DNA of 64,000 nucleotides from Anastrepha obliqua (GCF_027943255.1 NC_072893.1:38214001-38278000), one strand, 5' to 3'; positions 52,372-64,000 are shown, counted from the stretch's first letter. Program-made: numbers and translations. Notes: generated by a model from the sequence alone, not told the origin.

Positions 52372-53722
52372 TTCTGTTAAAAAAGTGCCAGACATTGTTT
52401 AATAAAACGCAAAATAATTGTTTAATCAGCAAACTTTATTTTATCGCCCTCAAAATAGGTTCCATTCGAGGCAATACTCATATGCCAACGATTAGTCCAG
52501 TCATCAAAGCACCTTTTAAATGCGTTTGAAGAGAACTTCTTCATCTCCTTCAGCGAATTCTCTTTAATGCCCTCTATCGACTCAAAGCGGCGTCCGCGAA
52601 GTGGCAATTGAAGTTTAGGGAAAAGGAAAAAGTCAGAGGGGCTAAGTCCGGAATACGGATACGGAGATTGTTCGTTGATATTATATTTGTCGAGTTTTTG
52701 GTCAAAAAAGTGTTCACAATATGAGCCTTGTGAGACTATGCGTTATCTCGCTTCAAGATCTATGAGTTTTCTTCCCACAAAATGGGTCATTTCCAACGCA
52801 CATGCTTTCCCAATCGTCGCATAACTTCCAAACAATATTCCTTATTTACCGTAGAACCATTTCGAATGAGCTCCGAGTGCACAACTCCAAGATAATCAGA
52901 GAAAACGAGTGGCATGACTTTTACTTTTGACCGGCTTTAACATGGGTTTTTGGGTTTCGACTCTTATGGATAGCGCCATTAAGCCACATCAGCCGCCTGT
53001 TGACTGGTTTGCTTGTCAAACTAATATAACCACATCTCATCCCTACATATCCACAGCGCATCATAACGCTGGATAAACGTTGCGTCCGAATTCACTTGCT
53101 CCAGCATGCCTTCAGCCACTTTCTTCCGATGAATTTTTTGAAAGAAATTCAAATCTCTTGGAACGAGTCGAGCAGCCACGCGTTTCATGCCCAATTGATG
53201 GTGTAGAATGTTGCGAATTGATTCGTGAGACACGCTAAGGTTACGAGCAACCTCCTTCAATGATTTGCCATCCCCATTTCCTTGACTTTGTCGGCGTTTG
53301 ACGTTTTTATCCGTTGACGACGTTGATGGGCGATCAGATCGGGGCAATTCTTCAATGACTTCTCGGCACTTTGCAAAACTTTTATACCTCTCGTAGACCC
53401 GTGCTTTTGATAAACCACACTCGCTATAGGCTTTCTGCCACATTTTCAATGATTCAGCACACGAAATCCCGTTCAAAACACAACACACAGACCAATTCTT
53501 TGTTCGATACTTTTATCCATAGTGAACACTCCATAGTGAACACACATAGAGCCCATCTTCGGTTGACTGATATAATTAAATGCCAAAAACAAACTAATTG
53601 GCAGATCACCCTCCAACTCTGCCACTCTATAGAGGTCAATTGTGCCAGCATTCTAGCAAAAAAAACTTAGTCACACTTGTATGTGTAACGCGCGTTTTTT
53701 ATATGAACTGTTGGGAGCAGCA
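52372..53722 (-). mobile_element. mariner, near full length, same family as 59955-61230
   Basis: The left edge TTCTGTTAAAAAAGTGCC, followed by AACGCAAAATAATTGTT, matches the complement of the right edge of the element at 59955-61230. The right edge near 53695-53722 (TATGAACTGTTGGGAGCAG) is a degenerate form of the other terminus. The preceding ACACTTGTATGTGTAACG also matches. The length of about 1350 bp implies small insertions. Confidence 0.85.
52422..53520 (-). pseudogene. mariner transposase, broken
   Basis: It starts M-D-K-S-I-E-Q-R-I at 53520. V-L-N-G-I-S-C-A-E-S-L-K, Y-E-R-Y-K-S-F-A-K, S-H-E-S-I-R-N-I-L and R-V-A-A-R-L-V-P-R-D-L cover the DNA-binding part to about 53120. The central part (53040-52640) is heavily disrupted and I cannot place the first catalytic aspartate. 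The C-terminus L-R-G-R-R-F-E-S-I-E-G-I-K to Y-F-E-G-D-K (52607-52425) is intact. Confidence 0.87.
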
Positions 53723-54342
53723 CCTGATTTACAGGATATAGTTTGAGTATAGGTTAATTGTATAGTTTTTATATCATAATTTAGTATTGTAGTCTAATTT
53801 ATAACATTGTAATATTTTTTACTCGTTACATCTGGTCACCCCAATTCTTGCACTTATACTTGCATTATATTAATACACATTATCCCATATTTGTCATTTC
53901 CTAACGTTCGTATCGACGTACATTCTTATGTACATACGAGTTTATTATATTATATATAAGCTGTGCTAAGCAAACATTTCGAGATTTGAATTTCGACATC
54001 AACGGGGATCGGCGAACCTGAGCAATTGTAAAAAAGAATAATAAACACACGATCGCGTAAGTCTTAATTCGAAAAATAAATTATAAAGTAGCATGAAAAT
54101 AAGGGTGTTTTAATTAATTTAAAAATTAAAAGCTGCCAAAAAAGCTTGGTGGCCGAACATGAACAATTCTCGATATTTTTTTGACTGAATTTATTTTTAA
54201 TTTTCCGATATAATTTTTTCTTTAGAACACATAGCCCTTTTCCGTTACAAATTTTCTTTATATGAATAAAATTCAAGCTTGTTATTATACTTATATTGTC
54301 TGATATCTTTGAATAAATTAATTTCATTTGATATGATGTTTT
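53723..54342. other. AT-rich spacer
   Basis: Nothing recognised; an 87-codon minus-strand frame (54064-54327) is AT-driven. Confidence 0.4.
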
Positions 54343-54966
54343 TGGGTGTTTCTTTAAAAGCGTGTAAAACGGAAACGAAAAAAGAGTTTTTATTTTTGTA
54401 TTAACTATTTAATTTCTTGATCTACTGGTTAAAAATAAAAAAATTTTTTGGTCATACGAGGTTCGTTCAAAATGTTGAAGTTGAGCCTTGAAAAAATGTC
54501 TTCACATGGACAATGGACACGGATGTAGCCGGTCTTACTGAACCGATTTTGATAAAATAAACTCTAAAAGACATAGAATTGATGTTGAGTGTGAATGTCG
54601 TCATTGTGTGAACTACGATAATTTGAAAAAAAAAAAAATAGTATTTTTTTCGGACCTTTAAAATCAAAACAAGGCCAAAAACGGTGTTTCATCTTTGAAC
54701 GTCCACCATTTTGTCAATTGTTTTTTAAGATCATAGTTCCACGATGAATGTCGTCACTGAACAAGAACCTGTTTGCCTTTTTGATTTCAGACATCTGTGA
54801 GTACCGGAATCCGTGTCATGCCGTGTTTTGGCAGACCATTTTTTGAAGGCTGACCACTTTTTGAACGAACCTCGTATGGTAAAAAGTTTTTTTTTTTTAT
54901 TTTTTAATAACGAAAAAAAAAAATAAAAAAATATTTCCGATTTACAAGCTTTTAAAGAAACACCCA
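54343..54966. mobile_element. Outer MITE with GGGTGTTTCTTTAAAAGC termini, carrying an inner element
   Basis: TTGGGTGTTTCTTTAAAAGC at the left and the complement of 54947-54966 (TTGGGTGTTTCTTTAAAAGC) are inverted. TGTAAA and CGGAAA continue the match inwards on both sides. The arms are about 110 nt each once the inner element (54457-54874) is removed. No coding capacity. The target duplication was not determined. Confidence 0.72.
54457..54874. mobile_element. Inner mariner-type MITE, TA-flanked
   Basis: CGAGGTTCGTTCAAAA at 54457 is mirrored by the complement of 54859-54874, and TA stands on each side (54455-54456, 54875-54876). The interior has weak inverted similarity (GACACGGAT occurs in both arms). 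It is 418 bp long and encodes no protein. The TA target suggests mobilisation by a mariner/Tc1 transposase. Confidence 0.8.
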
Positions 54967-57289
54967 AGAAATAAAACCATTTCAAATGAGGTAAGGGCCT
55001 TAATTTAAAAAATTCATTTAACATTTTTTTTATCTGAATACAAAAAAAGGTGTAAATAAAAACTTTAGCTCGGTTTGTTTATGTCGTTTACGTCAACAAA
55101 ATAGGTGGGACTTTCGAAGGTTAAGTTTGTTTTACTTTTTATAAGTAAGGTATCGTAAGAAAACCTAAAAATATCTGCTTATTTTAGGTACTAAAATTTA
55201 TGAAAGATTTTTATACAAACCCATTTTTCTATGTCCTCGCTAGGTCCTTGTGGTATTATCTATTTTTTACCGATTATCTATTAATTCAATTGCTTATTAA
55301 CCATTTCCAATTACATTTGACATTTGCAAATAAGAAAACAAATAAATATTTTGTCGCATATTCAAGCTCGTGAGTGCATCGGTACTTTTTAGTATCAGAA
55401 TTATTATTCGTTAGCTTTTTTATATCCTTCTGTAGTTCGATACTACATTCTATTCGCAGCATTTCGAATTCCCACTTTCCAAATTCTTTCTTTGCTATTC
55501 AAATAGAAAACGAACTCCTCATGCAACTGCAAGAGATCTCTCAATTATTGTACTGAATGCATGGCGGTTTGTATTGTGATGGCCTCTTCGTAAGCCACTT
55601 CGTATGCACAATTCATCCTATCGGTTTTCGCTATTCATTTGTTGTTATAAGTAGTTGAATCGTGGCTAAAAAAGAGCAGGAAAAAAGTTAAATGTAGTAT
55701 TTGATATTTTTAGCGTAGATTTTGCAACATGGGTTGCCAAATGTCTGCGCATCAAAGAGGAAAGAAAGCATAAACTAAATTTCAGCAAAAACGTGCACAC
55801 AGACAAGCGAATAGATTGGCATTTCAAGTTTTTCTTCTTGTTTTCGTGCGTATTGGCATCTAAGCAGACATAGCAGTTGCGGTCATACATGCATACATAC
55901 ATACATACATACATACATACATACGAGCATGTAGAGCTATTCCTTCATTTCGCCTTTGTTGGCTTGGCAGTTGGCAATTTTTATTGCTTTTCGCGTCTGC
56001 TTATTGTATTCCATGTATTTGCTGTGCCAACGCGAACTTGCGCTACTTCACGTTTCTTTGGCAAATGGCAAGTGATTGTTGAACAAATTTTTGCATTTCT
56101 TGCATATCTCACTTCCCAATTTTCTTCTTTTTTTTTGCGTTTTTGTGTTAACTTCGCCTGTTTACATGGCCGTCAAGCAAGTTTGGTAATTTTCACAATA
56201 GGAAAATTGTAAATTGAAAATTGAAAACTTCATTCAACTCACTCAAATCATTTCGTTTGTGTATTGTTGCAAATACCTTCGTCGGCACTTTTCTCTTTTG
56301 TGTGTATTGTTTTTTTTTTGCTTTAAAAATTACGCGCTTTCATTCCTCAAATCAGACATATTCTACAGCTGTCTACTTATATGCACATTTACACACACAC
56401 ACACACACACGCACGCCTGTTTGTCTAAGGAGCTACGCCAGCACATATGCATGAGGTAGAGTGCCTTGTGCTTGGGTAGCTCCTTGCCTCAGCCTTAGCT
56501 TGGCGTTAACTGATACGCTGAGGTATGTGGGCATACATAGTGATATGTACGTATATATATATTCTGTAGCTCCACATTTTACTCAGCTACCTAATACAAC
56601 TTATAATCCGCGTTGGCGGTCATGGAATTTATTCTTCGTTTTTCTTTTATTTATTTTCTTACTTTTCATTTTTTCTCTTTCCCCTGAAAGCTTTATTTTC
56701 AGACAATCAAAACTGTCACCGAATTTCGACACTTTTCTTTGCTTTTGTGTTTTTTTTTTTCGCTGCAACTTGTCAGACACAGGACACTTACCAGCCAGTG
56801 CGCTGTCTGGAAATATGACTCGCTTTGTCATAGACGCCTCCGTGAGCAGTTCAAGGGAACTTGTAGCAGATGCAACCAAGAAAATAGACCATATGCCGAC
56901 AGACGCCTATTCATTTGCACTTCAATACATACAAATATACATCTAGAAGTATATGTGAATGTACAAACAATCGTGCATAGGCTTCATCCAAAGAATTCGT
57001 ATCACGAAACTGAAATGAAAATCACATAAACAACTCTTACATTCTTGTGACAAAAACCGCTGAAAAGGCAAAAAAATTGTATATATTTTTGGAGTTATTT
57101 AATAAAGACTCTTATTTAAAAAAGAAGAAGTACAGTAGACCTAAGTCTACAAAAACCCCTCCACTGAACCCTCCCCGAGGCTGCCGACTGGTAATAGGTA
57201 CCACAGTTCTCACTCTGCATTCAGTTGAGAGGTAGCTAGCTAAGGTAAGACTTCACGGATAAGTGTTCGTTACTCTTTAATAGTACAGA
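54967..57289. other. Long spacer with microsatellites
   Basis: There is a CATA tetranucleotide run at about 55888-55923 and a CA run at about 56392-56410. Frames at 55877-56212 and 56461-56946 pass through simple or AT-rich sequence and show no domain. No transposon ends were seen, making this, with 8701-10334, the best candidate for old host intergenic or intronic DNA. Confidence 0.4.
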
Positions 57290-58960
57290 GGAATCTAGAG
57301 GAAAGGAAGATACACGTAGTGGCCTACGCAGACGATGCTGCAATATTAATAAGAGGGATTTTCTCAGATACCCTCTGCAACATAATGGAAAATGCTTTGA
57401 ACGATGTAAGCCGGTAGGATGCATCGAGTGGTCCTGGGTTAGATCCCAACAAAACAGAACTAATCATGTTCACCTGAGAATACAGGATACCTGTTCTAAG
57501 CCCCTCTACCCTTGAGGGAATCACACTGTCAATTGGGGAGGGGCGAGCTAGCTAGGACTAGTATTAGATAGGAAGCTCTCGTGGAAACATACGATTAATG
57601 ATAGAGTAAAATAAGCAGCCACAGCACTCTACACATGCAAAATAATTGTGGGGGCAAAATGGGCTCAAACCCCAAAAATAGTACACTGACCATATACAGC
57701 AGTGGTACGCCCTATCATGACATACGGTGTTTTAGTCTGGTGGCCAACACTCGAGAAAAGAACAACAGTAAAATGCCTAGAAGGTATTCAAAGGGGTGCT
57801 AGCCTCTGCATAAGCGGAGCACTAAAGATCACGCCCACGGAAGCGATGAATGGCATGCTGCAGTTAGTACCGATTGAGGCCTACAGCAAACAGCTGGCGG
57901 CGAAATCGGCACTTAGGTTAAGAAAATCTTCTAACCTAGTCACTAAAAGGAGGGGTAACGCAAGAATATTAGACGAATACCCCTTCTTACATCAAACGAC
58001 AAACTTTTGTTGCTCAGTGGAGTTGCATTTAAATACATCCTTTACCACAAATTTCCCAACGAGGGAAGATTGGGACAATGGGGTAATGGACAATAGAAGC
58101 GGAATCACCATCTTTACTGATGGTTCCAAGCTAAATGATGAAGTAGGCGAAGACTTTCATTCTGAAGGAATGAATACCAACACTTCATTCCGGTTACTGG
58201 ATAACTGCAGTGTATTTCAAACTGAAATTGTAGCTATCAGGGAAGGCCTGCTAATCATATATTCAGACAGCCAATCGGCCCTGAACTATCACAGTACTTT
58301 GTAATAAACCTGCTCTGGGTGCCGGGTCATAGAGACATAGGCAACTGAAAAGTAGATGAACTAGCGAGATTGGGTACTACATTACGGATCCAATAAGATA
58401 AAGCGAGCATACCTATACCTTTAGCAACTTGTAAGATGATCATAGATAAACACACTATCATTGCTGCCAACAGGCTATGCTCTCAGTCCCTGACCTGGCC
58501 GGAATGAAACATGTGCCGCCCAAACCGACTGTTGAAACTAAACAGGAAAAATATGAGAAATCTTCTCGGGGTCCTAACAGGGCATTGTCTGTTTGGTAGG
58601 CATGCTAGTAGACTGGGAGCACCCTATAACGACTATTGCAGAAGCTGTAACGGCATTGAAGAAGAAGAGACTATAGAACACTTTCTATGCGGGTGCATGG
58701 CTCTGGATAGAGGAAGGTTCAATATTTTAGGAAAAAGCCCCCTGAATAACTTGGCAGTAGTAACCAGTACAAAAATAACAAGTCTTGTTAGATATATCAA
58801 AGCCACAGGTTGGCTAAATGAGAACAATGTAGAGTAGGGTGAAGGGAAAGCACTGGTGGTATCACAATGGGCCTACAGCAGGCCTAGGTGTGTCAATAGA
58901 CAACCGCTATACCTACCTGCCTACAGTAGACCTGGCATGAATGCATCAACGAGCTGAAAC
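57290..58960 (+). mobile_element. I/LOA-type non-LTR retrotransposon, RT to zinc knuckle, 5'-truncated
   Basis: In order on the plus strand: K-I-H-V-V-A-Y-A-D-D-A-A-I (catalytic YADD at 57325-57336); R-K-L-S-W-K-H-T-I-N-D (57575); thumb V-R-P-I-M-T-Y-G-V-L-V-W-W (57705). RNase H follows with I-F-T-D-G-S-K-L-N (58110), V-F-Q-T-E-I-V-A-I-R-E-G (58215), I-Y-S-D-S-Q-S-A-L (58260), and, after a stop, W-V-P-G-H-R-D-I-G-N (58320) and V-D-E-L-A-R-L-G-T. The final knuckle is C-R-S-C-N-G-I-E-E-E-E-T-I-E-H-F-L-C-G-C (58640-58700). The block 57702-58304 is 200 codons without a stop. It is 5'-truncated within the palm, and the 3' untranslated region continues to about 58960. Confidence 0.92.
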
Positions 58961-59954
58961 TGTTTACGTGGGACCCCTTTTACAATCAAGAGTGGTGCGC
59001 ACTGGAGATAGAAACAAAAAATAGGTTTAATTGATACATTAATTTTTTTACTTTTATTTTATTATACAATAATTTTATTCGATATTACTGTGATTTCAAT
59101 TTGCCCGATTTCCAGAGTTTTATGATCTAAGCAAGCGAAAAGTTGATAGTTTAATGTTACCATAACTTTTGTCCCAAACGATTTAATGTGAAAAAACCAT
59201 TTTTGAAAAAACAATGCACAGGACTTGACATCTTAGTCACATCAACCAAATGTCAAATAAACAATAATGAAAGTTGGTGGTTAGGCGCCCAACACTGGTA
59301 TACACTAACAGACCCAACAAGCTATTAAGCTCAACTAATAAGCAAGTAAACGGGCTCCCCCTGCTCCCTAAGTTAGTTATTAGCCCTATACAGCAAAGCT
59401 GGTTACTTAAGTGATTGCGGTTTTATTGAAGCTTTTCGCTTAATATTCCATGTATGCCTTTTTCCTGAATTTTTTGGAAAATGTTAATCTGCTATGTAAA
59501 AGTTACCGAATCTCTAAGCTGTCTTGCACTAAAAAATGTAATTTACTGGCTTGCCTTTGAGAAGTTTTGGTAAACTCCTAAATCTTATATTAGTTTTTAC
59601 ATTTTACTATTATTTTTATTAAATTTCTTTAATACATTTTTTTTCAATTAATTTTTTCTTTTAACTTTCATACCCATGTGCATTTGTGTACTAGGGAATT
59701 ATAATTCGTTTTTGGTTTGAAGAACAAAATGCTTAAATTTTTAAATTTTATTAATTAAGTTGTTTTCCGTTAAATTTCAACTAAATATTCCAAAAAAAAC
59801 ACAATTATTTAAACACTTTTTTTTATTAACACAAACACACATTTTTATAACCATTTTTTATTTTTGTTGTTTTACAAAAAAACAATCACAAAAATCATGA
59901 TAACTAAATAATAGCATACATTAATCTAAATAAAAAAAAAACCAAATACATTTT
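58961..59954. other. AT-rich spacer
   Basis: No coding signal or repeat end recognised. Confidence 0.4.
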
Positions 59955-61230
59955 TTCTGTCAAAAAAAATATCGGGAATTGTTCATTGAAAAAGCGCCGT
60001 TACACATGCAAGCGTGTCTAAATTTTTTTTGCTGGAATGTGGTACAACTGTCCTCTATGTATAGTGTCGCAGAGTTTGAGGGAGATCTGTCAATTAGCTT
60101 GTTTTTGGCATTTAATTATATCAGTCAACCGCAGGTGTGCTCTATGGATAGAAATATCGAACAAAGAATTTGTCTTAGATTTTGTGTTTTGAACGGGATT
60201 TCGTGTGCTGAATCATTGAAAGTGTTGCAGCAAGCCTATAGCGAGTGTGGTTTACGGGTCTACAAGAGGTATAAAACTTTTGCAAAGGGCCGAGAAGTCG
60301 TGAAAGATTTGCCGCGATCTGGTCGCCCATCAACGTCTTCAAAGGATGAAAACGTCAAACTACGACAAGGTCAAGGAAATGGAGATGGAAAATCATTGAA
60401 GGAGGTTGCTCGTGACCTTAGCGTATCTCACGAATCAATTCGCAACATTTTACCAATTTATCAATTGGGCATGAGACGCGTGGCTGCTCGACTTGTTCCA
60501 AGAGAGTTGAATTCCTTTTAAAAAATTCCTCGGAAAAAGGTGGCTGAAGGCATGCTGGAGCAAGTGAATTCGGACGCAACGTTTATCCAGTGCATCGTAA
60601 CAAATAACGAGACGTGGAAATATGAGTTTGACATGCACACTAGTCAACATACAACCAGGCGGATGAAGGCGCTATCCACATGAGTCGAAACCCAACAAAC
60701 CACGTCAAAGTCGCTCAAAAGTAAAAGTCTGCTACTCGTTTTCTTTGATTATCATGGAATTGTGCACTCGGAATTCATTGCAAATGGTTCTACGCTAAAT
60801 AAAGAATATTATTTGAAAGTTATGCGACGATTGTGGAAAGAAATCTCATGGCTCTTGCACCATTATAACACACCGTCTCACAGGGCTCATATTGTGAACC
60901 CATTTTGGACCAAAACCTCGACAAACGTCATCGAACAACCACCGTATTCACTGGATTTAGCCCCCCGTGACTTTTTCCTTTTCTCAAAACTTTAATTGCT
61001 ACTTCGCGGACGCTGCTTTGAGTCGGTAGAGGCCATTAAGGAGAATTCGCTGAAGAAGCTGAAGAAGATCTCTTCAAACGCATTTAAAAGGTGCTTGGAT
61101 GACTGAACTAATAGTTGGCGTAAGTGTATTGCTTCGAATGGCGCCTATTTTGAAGGCGACAAAATAAATTTTGATGATTGAACAATAATTTTGCGTTCAT
61201 TGAACAATTCCCGGTATTCTTTTGACAGAA
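59955..61230 (+). mobile_element. Full-length mariner
   Basis: TTCTGTCAAAA followed by CGGGAATTGTTCA (59955-59990) is mirrored in the complement of 61195-61230. The length of 1276 bp is standard. I could not fix the TA duplication because the edges lie in T-rich DNA. It is in the same family as 52372-53722 and 42125-42505. Confidence 0.9.
60144..61181 (+). pseudogene. mariner transposase (D34D), several stops
   Basis: It starts M-D-R-N-I-E-Q-R-I at 60144 and is open to 60520 through both DNA-binding helices (G-I-S-C-A-E-S-L-K, S-H-E-S-I-R-N-I-L) and R-L-V-P-R-E-L. The first catalytic block reads I-V-T-N-N-E-T-W, in which the D-E pair has become N-E (60590-60620). F-F-D-Y-H-G-I-V-H-S-E-F is intact. 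The second block reads H-H-Y-N-T-P-S-H (D to Y, near 60865) and the third P-Y-S-L-D-L-A-P-R-D-F-F-L-F. Two of three catalytic aspartates are therefore lost, and stops occur after L-N-S-F and elsewhere. Confidence 0.9.
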
Positions 61231-61299
61231 ATTAGTTTGGGGGGGGAAAATCCCTTATTTTTGGGTAAAATTTTTGCGCAACTAGTTTAAAACGTTTTA

Positions 61300-61780
61300 T
61301 GGTCGATCTTTTGCTTCTAGGCGCTGCTACGACTACGAACACGCCGGTCAACTTCGATTATTTCTGTGATTTTATGGACATTTTCTTGAACATTAAAAAT
61401 ATCTGAACGAAATTGTCGAAACCCAAGTGGCTTAGAATTAAATATTACAGCATCGGCACCATAAACAGCATTTACAACTGCAGCGGGTTGGCTTGCATTT
61501 TCGCGCTTTCGCCTTTATCAGAGGAGAACTCTAAAGTGCACCGAATTTTCTCTTATGTGACTTCCATGGTTAACACCCTGTAACTCACAACTGAATGGAA
61601 CAAAGAATAGGCAGAAAAAAAGAATTAAAGTGTGAAATGTCACCTTGACAACCAGTATAAACTCCAAATAGTTTGATCGATGCTGTACGAGATATTGATC
61701 CCTGCACCCATCTACCAGGAAAATAATGGACACTTCTTTCCGCAAACCAATATTATAAGTAAACATTAAAAAGCCTTTAG
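61300..61780 (-). mobile_element. mellifera-like mariner, N-terminal fragment
   Basis: Minus strand: M-E-V-T near 61565, E-K-I-R-C-T-L-E-F, then across frameshifts A-V-Y-G-A-D-A-V, K-I-T-E-I-I-E-V-D-R-R-V and S-R-S near 61340. This parallels E-K-I-R-H-I-L-Q-Y, A-V-Y-G-P-D-T-V and K-I-A-E-L-I-E-R-D-R-H in the element at 48599-49619. The upstream 200 bp (to 61780) resemble a mariner leader. The catalytic domain is missing. Confidence 0.7.
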
Positions 61781-62800
61781 TTTTTATAGCTTTTACTTAT
61801 CGCCTTGGAAGTAAATGACAGTTGCCGTAAAGTCCTCAAAAGCGCTAACTACAGCGGCTACTAAATGTGCCGCTCCGTAAGCTATGACAAAAGACAGCTC
61901 GCCGTATTTTGTTCAAGTGTCAAACGCTGTTTTTTTAAATCTTTTATAAAAGTGGTTTATTGTCCATAATGAAAATTCTGTTGTTGTATTGTTGTTTAGC
62001 ATTATGCTAAGGTGTTTATTTTGTTGCTAATTTCGCTGGTTTCTCATGCACGTCTATGTATGTGTGTATACAATCAAGTACGTGCCACCTGTTCTGCCAT
62101 TGAAGTTGCTCATACGCCCGGTGCGCCGCTGAGTGAGCGTAAATTGAATACATCTCCAGGCGAAAGTGTTGACAACGCAAAATACCACAAGAGGAAATAG
62201 CAAAAAAATTAACGCAAACTGTAGACTCTTGTTTGGAATTTGTGCAGATTTTATTATTCACGTTCCTTTGACTTTTTTGTTTTTTGCTGTTTTGTTTATT
62301 TTTAATTTTATTTTTACATTTTTAACGGGTGAAAATCTCTTGGCGTAACCTGTAAATGCACGCTTGGATTAAAACTTTTTGACATTGTTTGTCAAAATTA
62401 AGTGAATTAAAGTGTTGTTAATGAAAAAGTTAATGCTGTTGATGGAGAAAATTTTGCGAGTGTTGGCATATAAAAGGAAATGGTTTTTGTGGTGAAAGTT
62501 GAAAGGAAACCCCAACGGATATGCTAAAGAGGATATGGTAAATTTATTTTAGAAATTTTTTGAAATTATAGTGCTTAGATGAGGGTCGCTAAAATATATT
62601 GCGTTTTTGTATGTGAGTGTGAAATACGAAATTTTATTTTATGCTTTATTTGTTATAGTCAGGCGTCAACTAAATATTATAAGAAATAATAATAGCTCGA
62701 AAATTATGAGTGGGATTTTTTTTGTTTAATCAATTAAATAAAACCAGTAGTTGTCGGGATATTTAAGTTTGAACTAGAAGCTACTCAAAACTTGAGTTAA
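61781..62800. other. AT-rich spacer
   Basis: No supported gene. Frames at 62012-62200 and 62016-62261 overlap on opposite strands. Confidence 0.4.
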
Positions 62801-64000
62801 AAAACAAAATGTTTAATTCTAATGGAAAACTTATGGCTCTTAACACACAATCAGCCGTTAATCGATGCCCGGACAGGTAATCGATACTCCAAACGCTTAG
62901 TATTACTAGCCATACTGGATATTAGAAATGCTTTCAACAGTTTAAGTTGGGACAACGTAATTGAAGCCTTAAAGGTAAAATTCAAGATCTTGAATAATCT
63001 ACCCAAGATCATTCGTAGCTATCTAAGCAATCACGTGCTCTTATACGTAACGCGAGAAGGGTGTAAGACTAAACAAATAACAGCAGGTGCGGCCCAAGGA
63101 TCAATACTCGGACTTGAACTTTGGAATATAAGATACGATGAAATCCTTCGAATTGAGATGCCTGAGGATGCGCATTTAGTGGGATACGCAGATGACATTG
63201 CAGCTATAATAATCGCCTGAAACACTGACGAAGCTAAACGGAAGTTAAATCAGGTGATGATCCGAGTTCAGACATGGCTAGAAGACGTTAATCCTTTTAA
63301 CGAACAGACGTATCCCATTAGAAGTAGATATACAAGTACTCGATGCCACCGCATGGACAAAAAGAGTGGTCAAGTACCTAGGAGTGCAATTAGACACAAG
63401 GCCAACTTACTGTGCGCACATAAACCATGCTGCCACAAGAGCTGCCAAAGTAAGCGGCATGTTAAGTAAGCTCATGGCAAACATTGGAGGTCCAACGTAG
63501 AACAAGCGAAAACTTTTAATGGACACGACGAACTCAATTCTCTTATACGGATGCGAAATATGGGCAGATTCGCTAAGGGTGCAATGCCGGCGGAAAACTC
63601 TGCAATCTGTGCAACGCACCTGCGCTCTCAGAGTGGCTTCGTCATACAGAACAGTATCTGAAGCAGCAGTGTTAGTTATCAGCGGAACCACCCCTATAGA
63701 TATTCTAGCACAAGAGCGCAAACGGAAATGGGAGGCAAAAACCACAGGAATCCGTGTACTACGCTTCTCCGATATTAGAATGCAAACGCTCACACTTTGG
63801 CAGGCAAGATGGAGCTTTGAACGGTATGGTAGATGGACTGCGAGACTAATACCCGATCTAAAAATGTGGGTAGAAAGAAAGCACGGTGAGGTTAACTATT
63901 ACCTCACACAGTTTTTGTCCGGACATGGGTCCTTTCTCAAGTATTTGTGGCTTATATGGAGATACTGAGTATGATGATGCGGAGCACACATTCTTTAAAT
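62801..64000 (+). mobile_element. R1-like non-LTR retrotransposon, 5'-truncated, runs off the window
   Basis: RT palm: L-L-A-I-L-D-I-R-N-A-F-N-S-L-S-W-D-N-V (first aspartate, 62910-62960), T-A-G-A-A-Q-G-S-I-L-G-L-E-L-W-N (63080-63130) and Y-A-D-D-I-A-A-I (63185). A TGA stop follows at 63218, then Q-V-M-I-R-V-Q-T-W-L. After a frameshift near 63300 come R-V-V-K-Y-L-G-V-Q-L-D-T-R-P (63370) and A-N-I-G-G-P-T with a stop. The tail is open 63519-63968: L-L-Y-G-C-E-I-W-A, S-S-Y-R-T-V-S-E-A-A, K-H-G-E-V-N-Y-Y-L-T-Q-F-L-S-G-H-G. After one more shift near 63950, C-G-L-Y-G-D-T-E-Y-D-D-A-E-H begins the zinc knuckle cut by the window edge. Four lesions are visible. Confidence 0.93.

Noticed and set aside
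55877..56212. 111-codon frame beginning in CATACATA repeats
   Set aside because: The start is microsatellite-encoded and the rest is T-rich without domains.
56461..56946. 161-codon plus-strand frame
   Set aside because: Low-complexity, T-rich hydrophobic translation overlapping a minus-strand frame; no domain, no neighbouring signals.

Overview
This 64-kb window looks like gene-poor, repeat-saturated DNA from a higher dipteran, most plausibly a true fruit fly (Tephritidae). That assignment is an inference from AT-richness, the repeat repertoire (mariner, Tc1, Jockey-, R1-, I/LOA- and RTE-like elements) and repeat families I associate with tephritids; no species marker was found. I found no host protein gene that I can support. 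Nearly every recognisable coding stretch is transposon-derived and broken by stops, frameshifts or truncation.

Layout: 0.2-2.4 kb, R1-like, I/LOA-like and RTE-like retrotransposon scraps. 3.3-8.7 kb, a Tc1 element, an internally deleted mariner, a SINE, a Jockey-like element and a mariner fragment. 10.3-16.3 kb, further retrotransposon fragments, including a TTAA-flanked, G-tract-ended MITE inserted in an RNase-H-bearing element and an RTE-like fragment nested in another in opposite orientation. 16.6-23.6 kb, a mariner split by an 851-bp foldback, a second foldback touching a SINE, and a mariner with clear TIRs. 24.5-31.5 kb, a GGGTGGTCC-ended MITE, a higher-order minisatellite, a TA-flanked mariner and I/LOA remnants. 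32.4-46.9 kb, four DD41D-type elements, a Tc1 element with direct repeats inside its end, several mariners, SINEs and a second TTAA/poly-C MITE. 47.4-50.3 kb, an I/LOA-type element cut by a TA-flanked mariner. 52.4-64 kb, more mariners, nested MITEs, an I/LOA-type element and an R1-like element running off the right edge.

There are roughly thirteen D34D mariner copies in several subfamilies, four DD41D copies and two Tc1 copies. Transposition history can be read from four nestings. Two of them give reconstructable empty sites that restore the interrupted reading frame (MITE at 14247-14995; mariner at 48523-49797). The best preserved transposases (28488-29493, 45780-46843, 48599-49619) each have only two or three visible lesions, so no copy here appears autonomous.

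I found no CRISPR array, operon, or rRNA or tRNA gene with convincing structure. The most promising material for follow-up is the TTAA/G-tract MITE family, the two foldbacks, the two tRNA-derived SINE families and the higher-order minisatellite.
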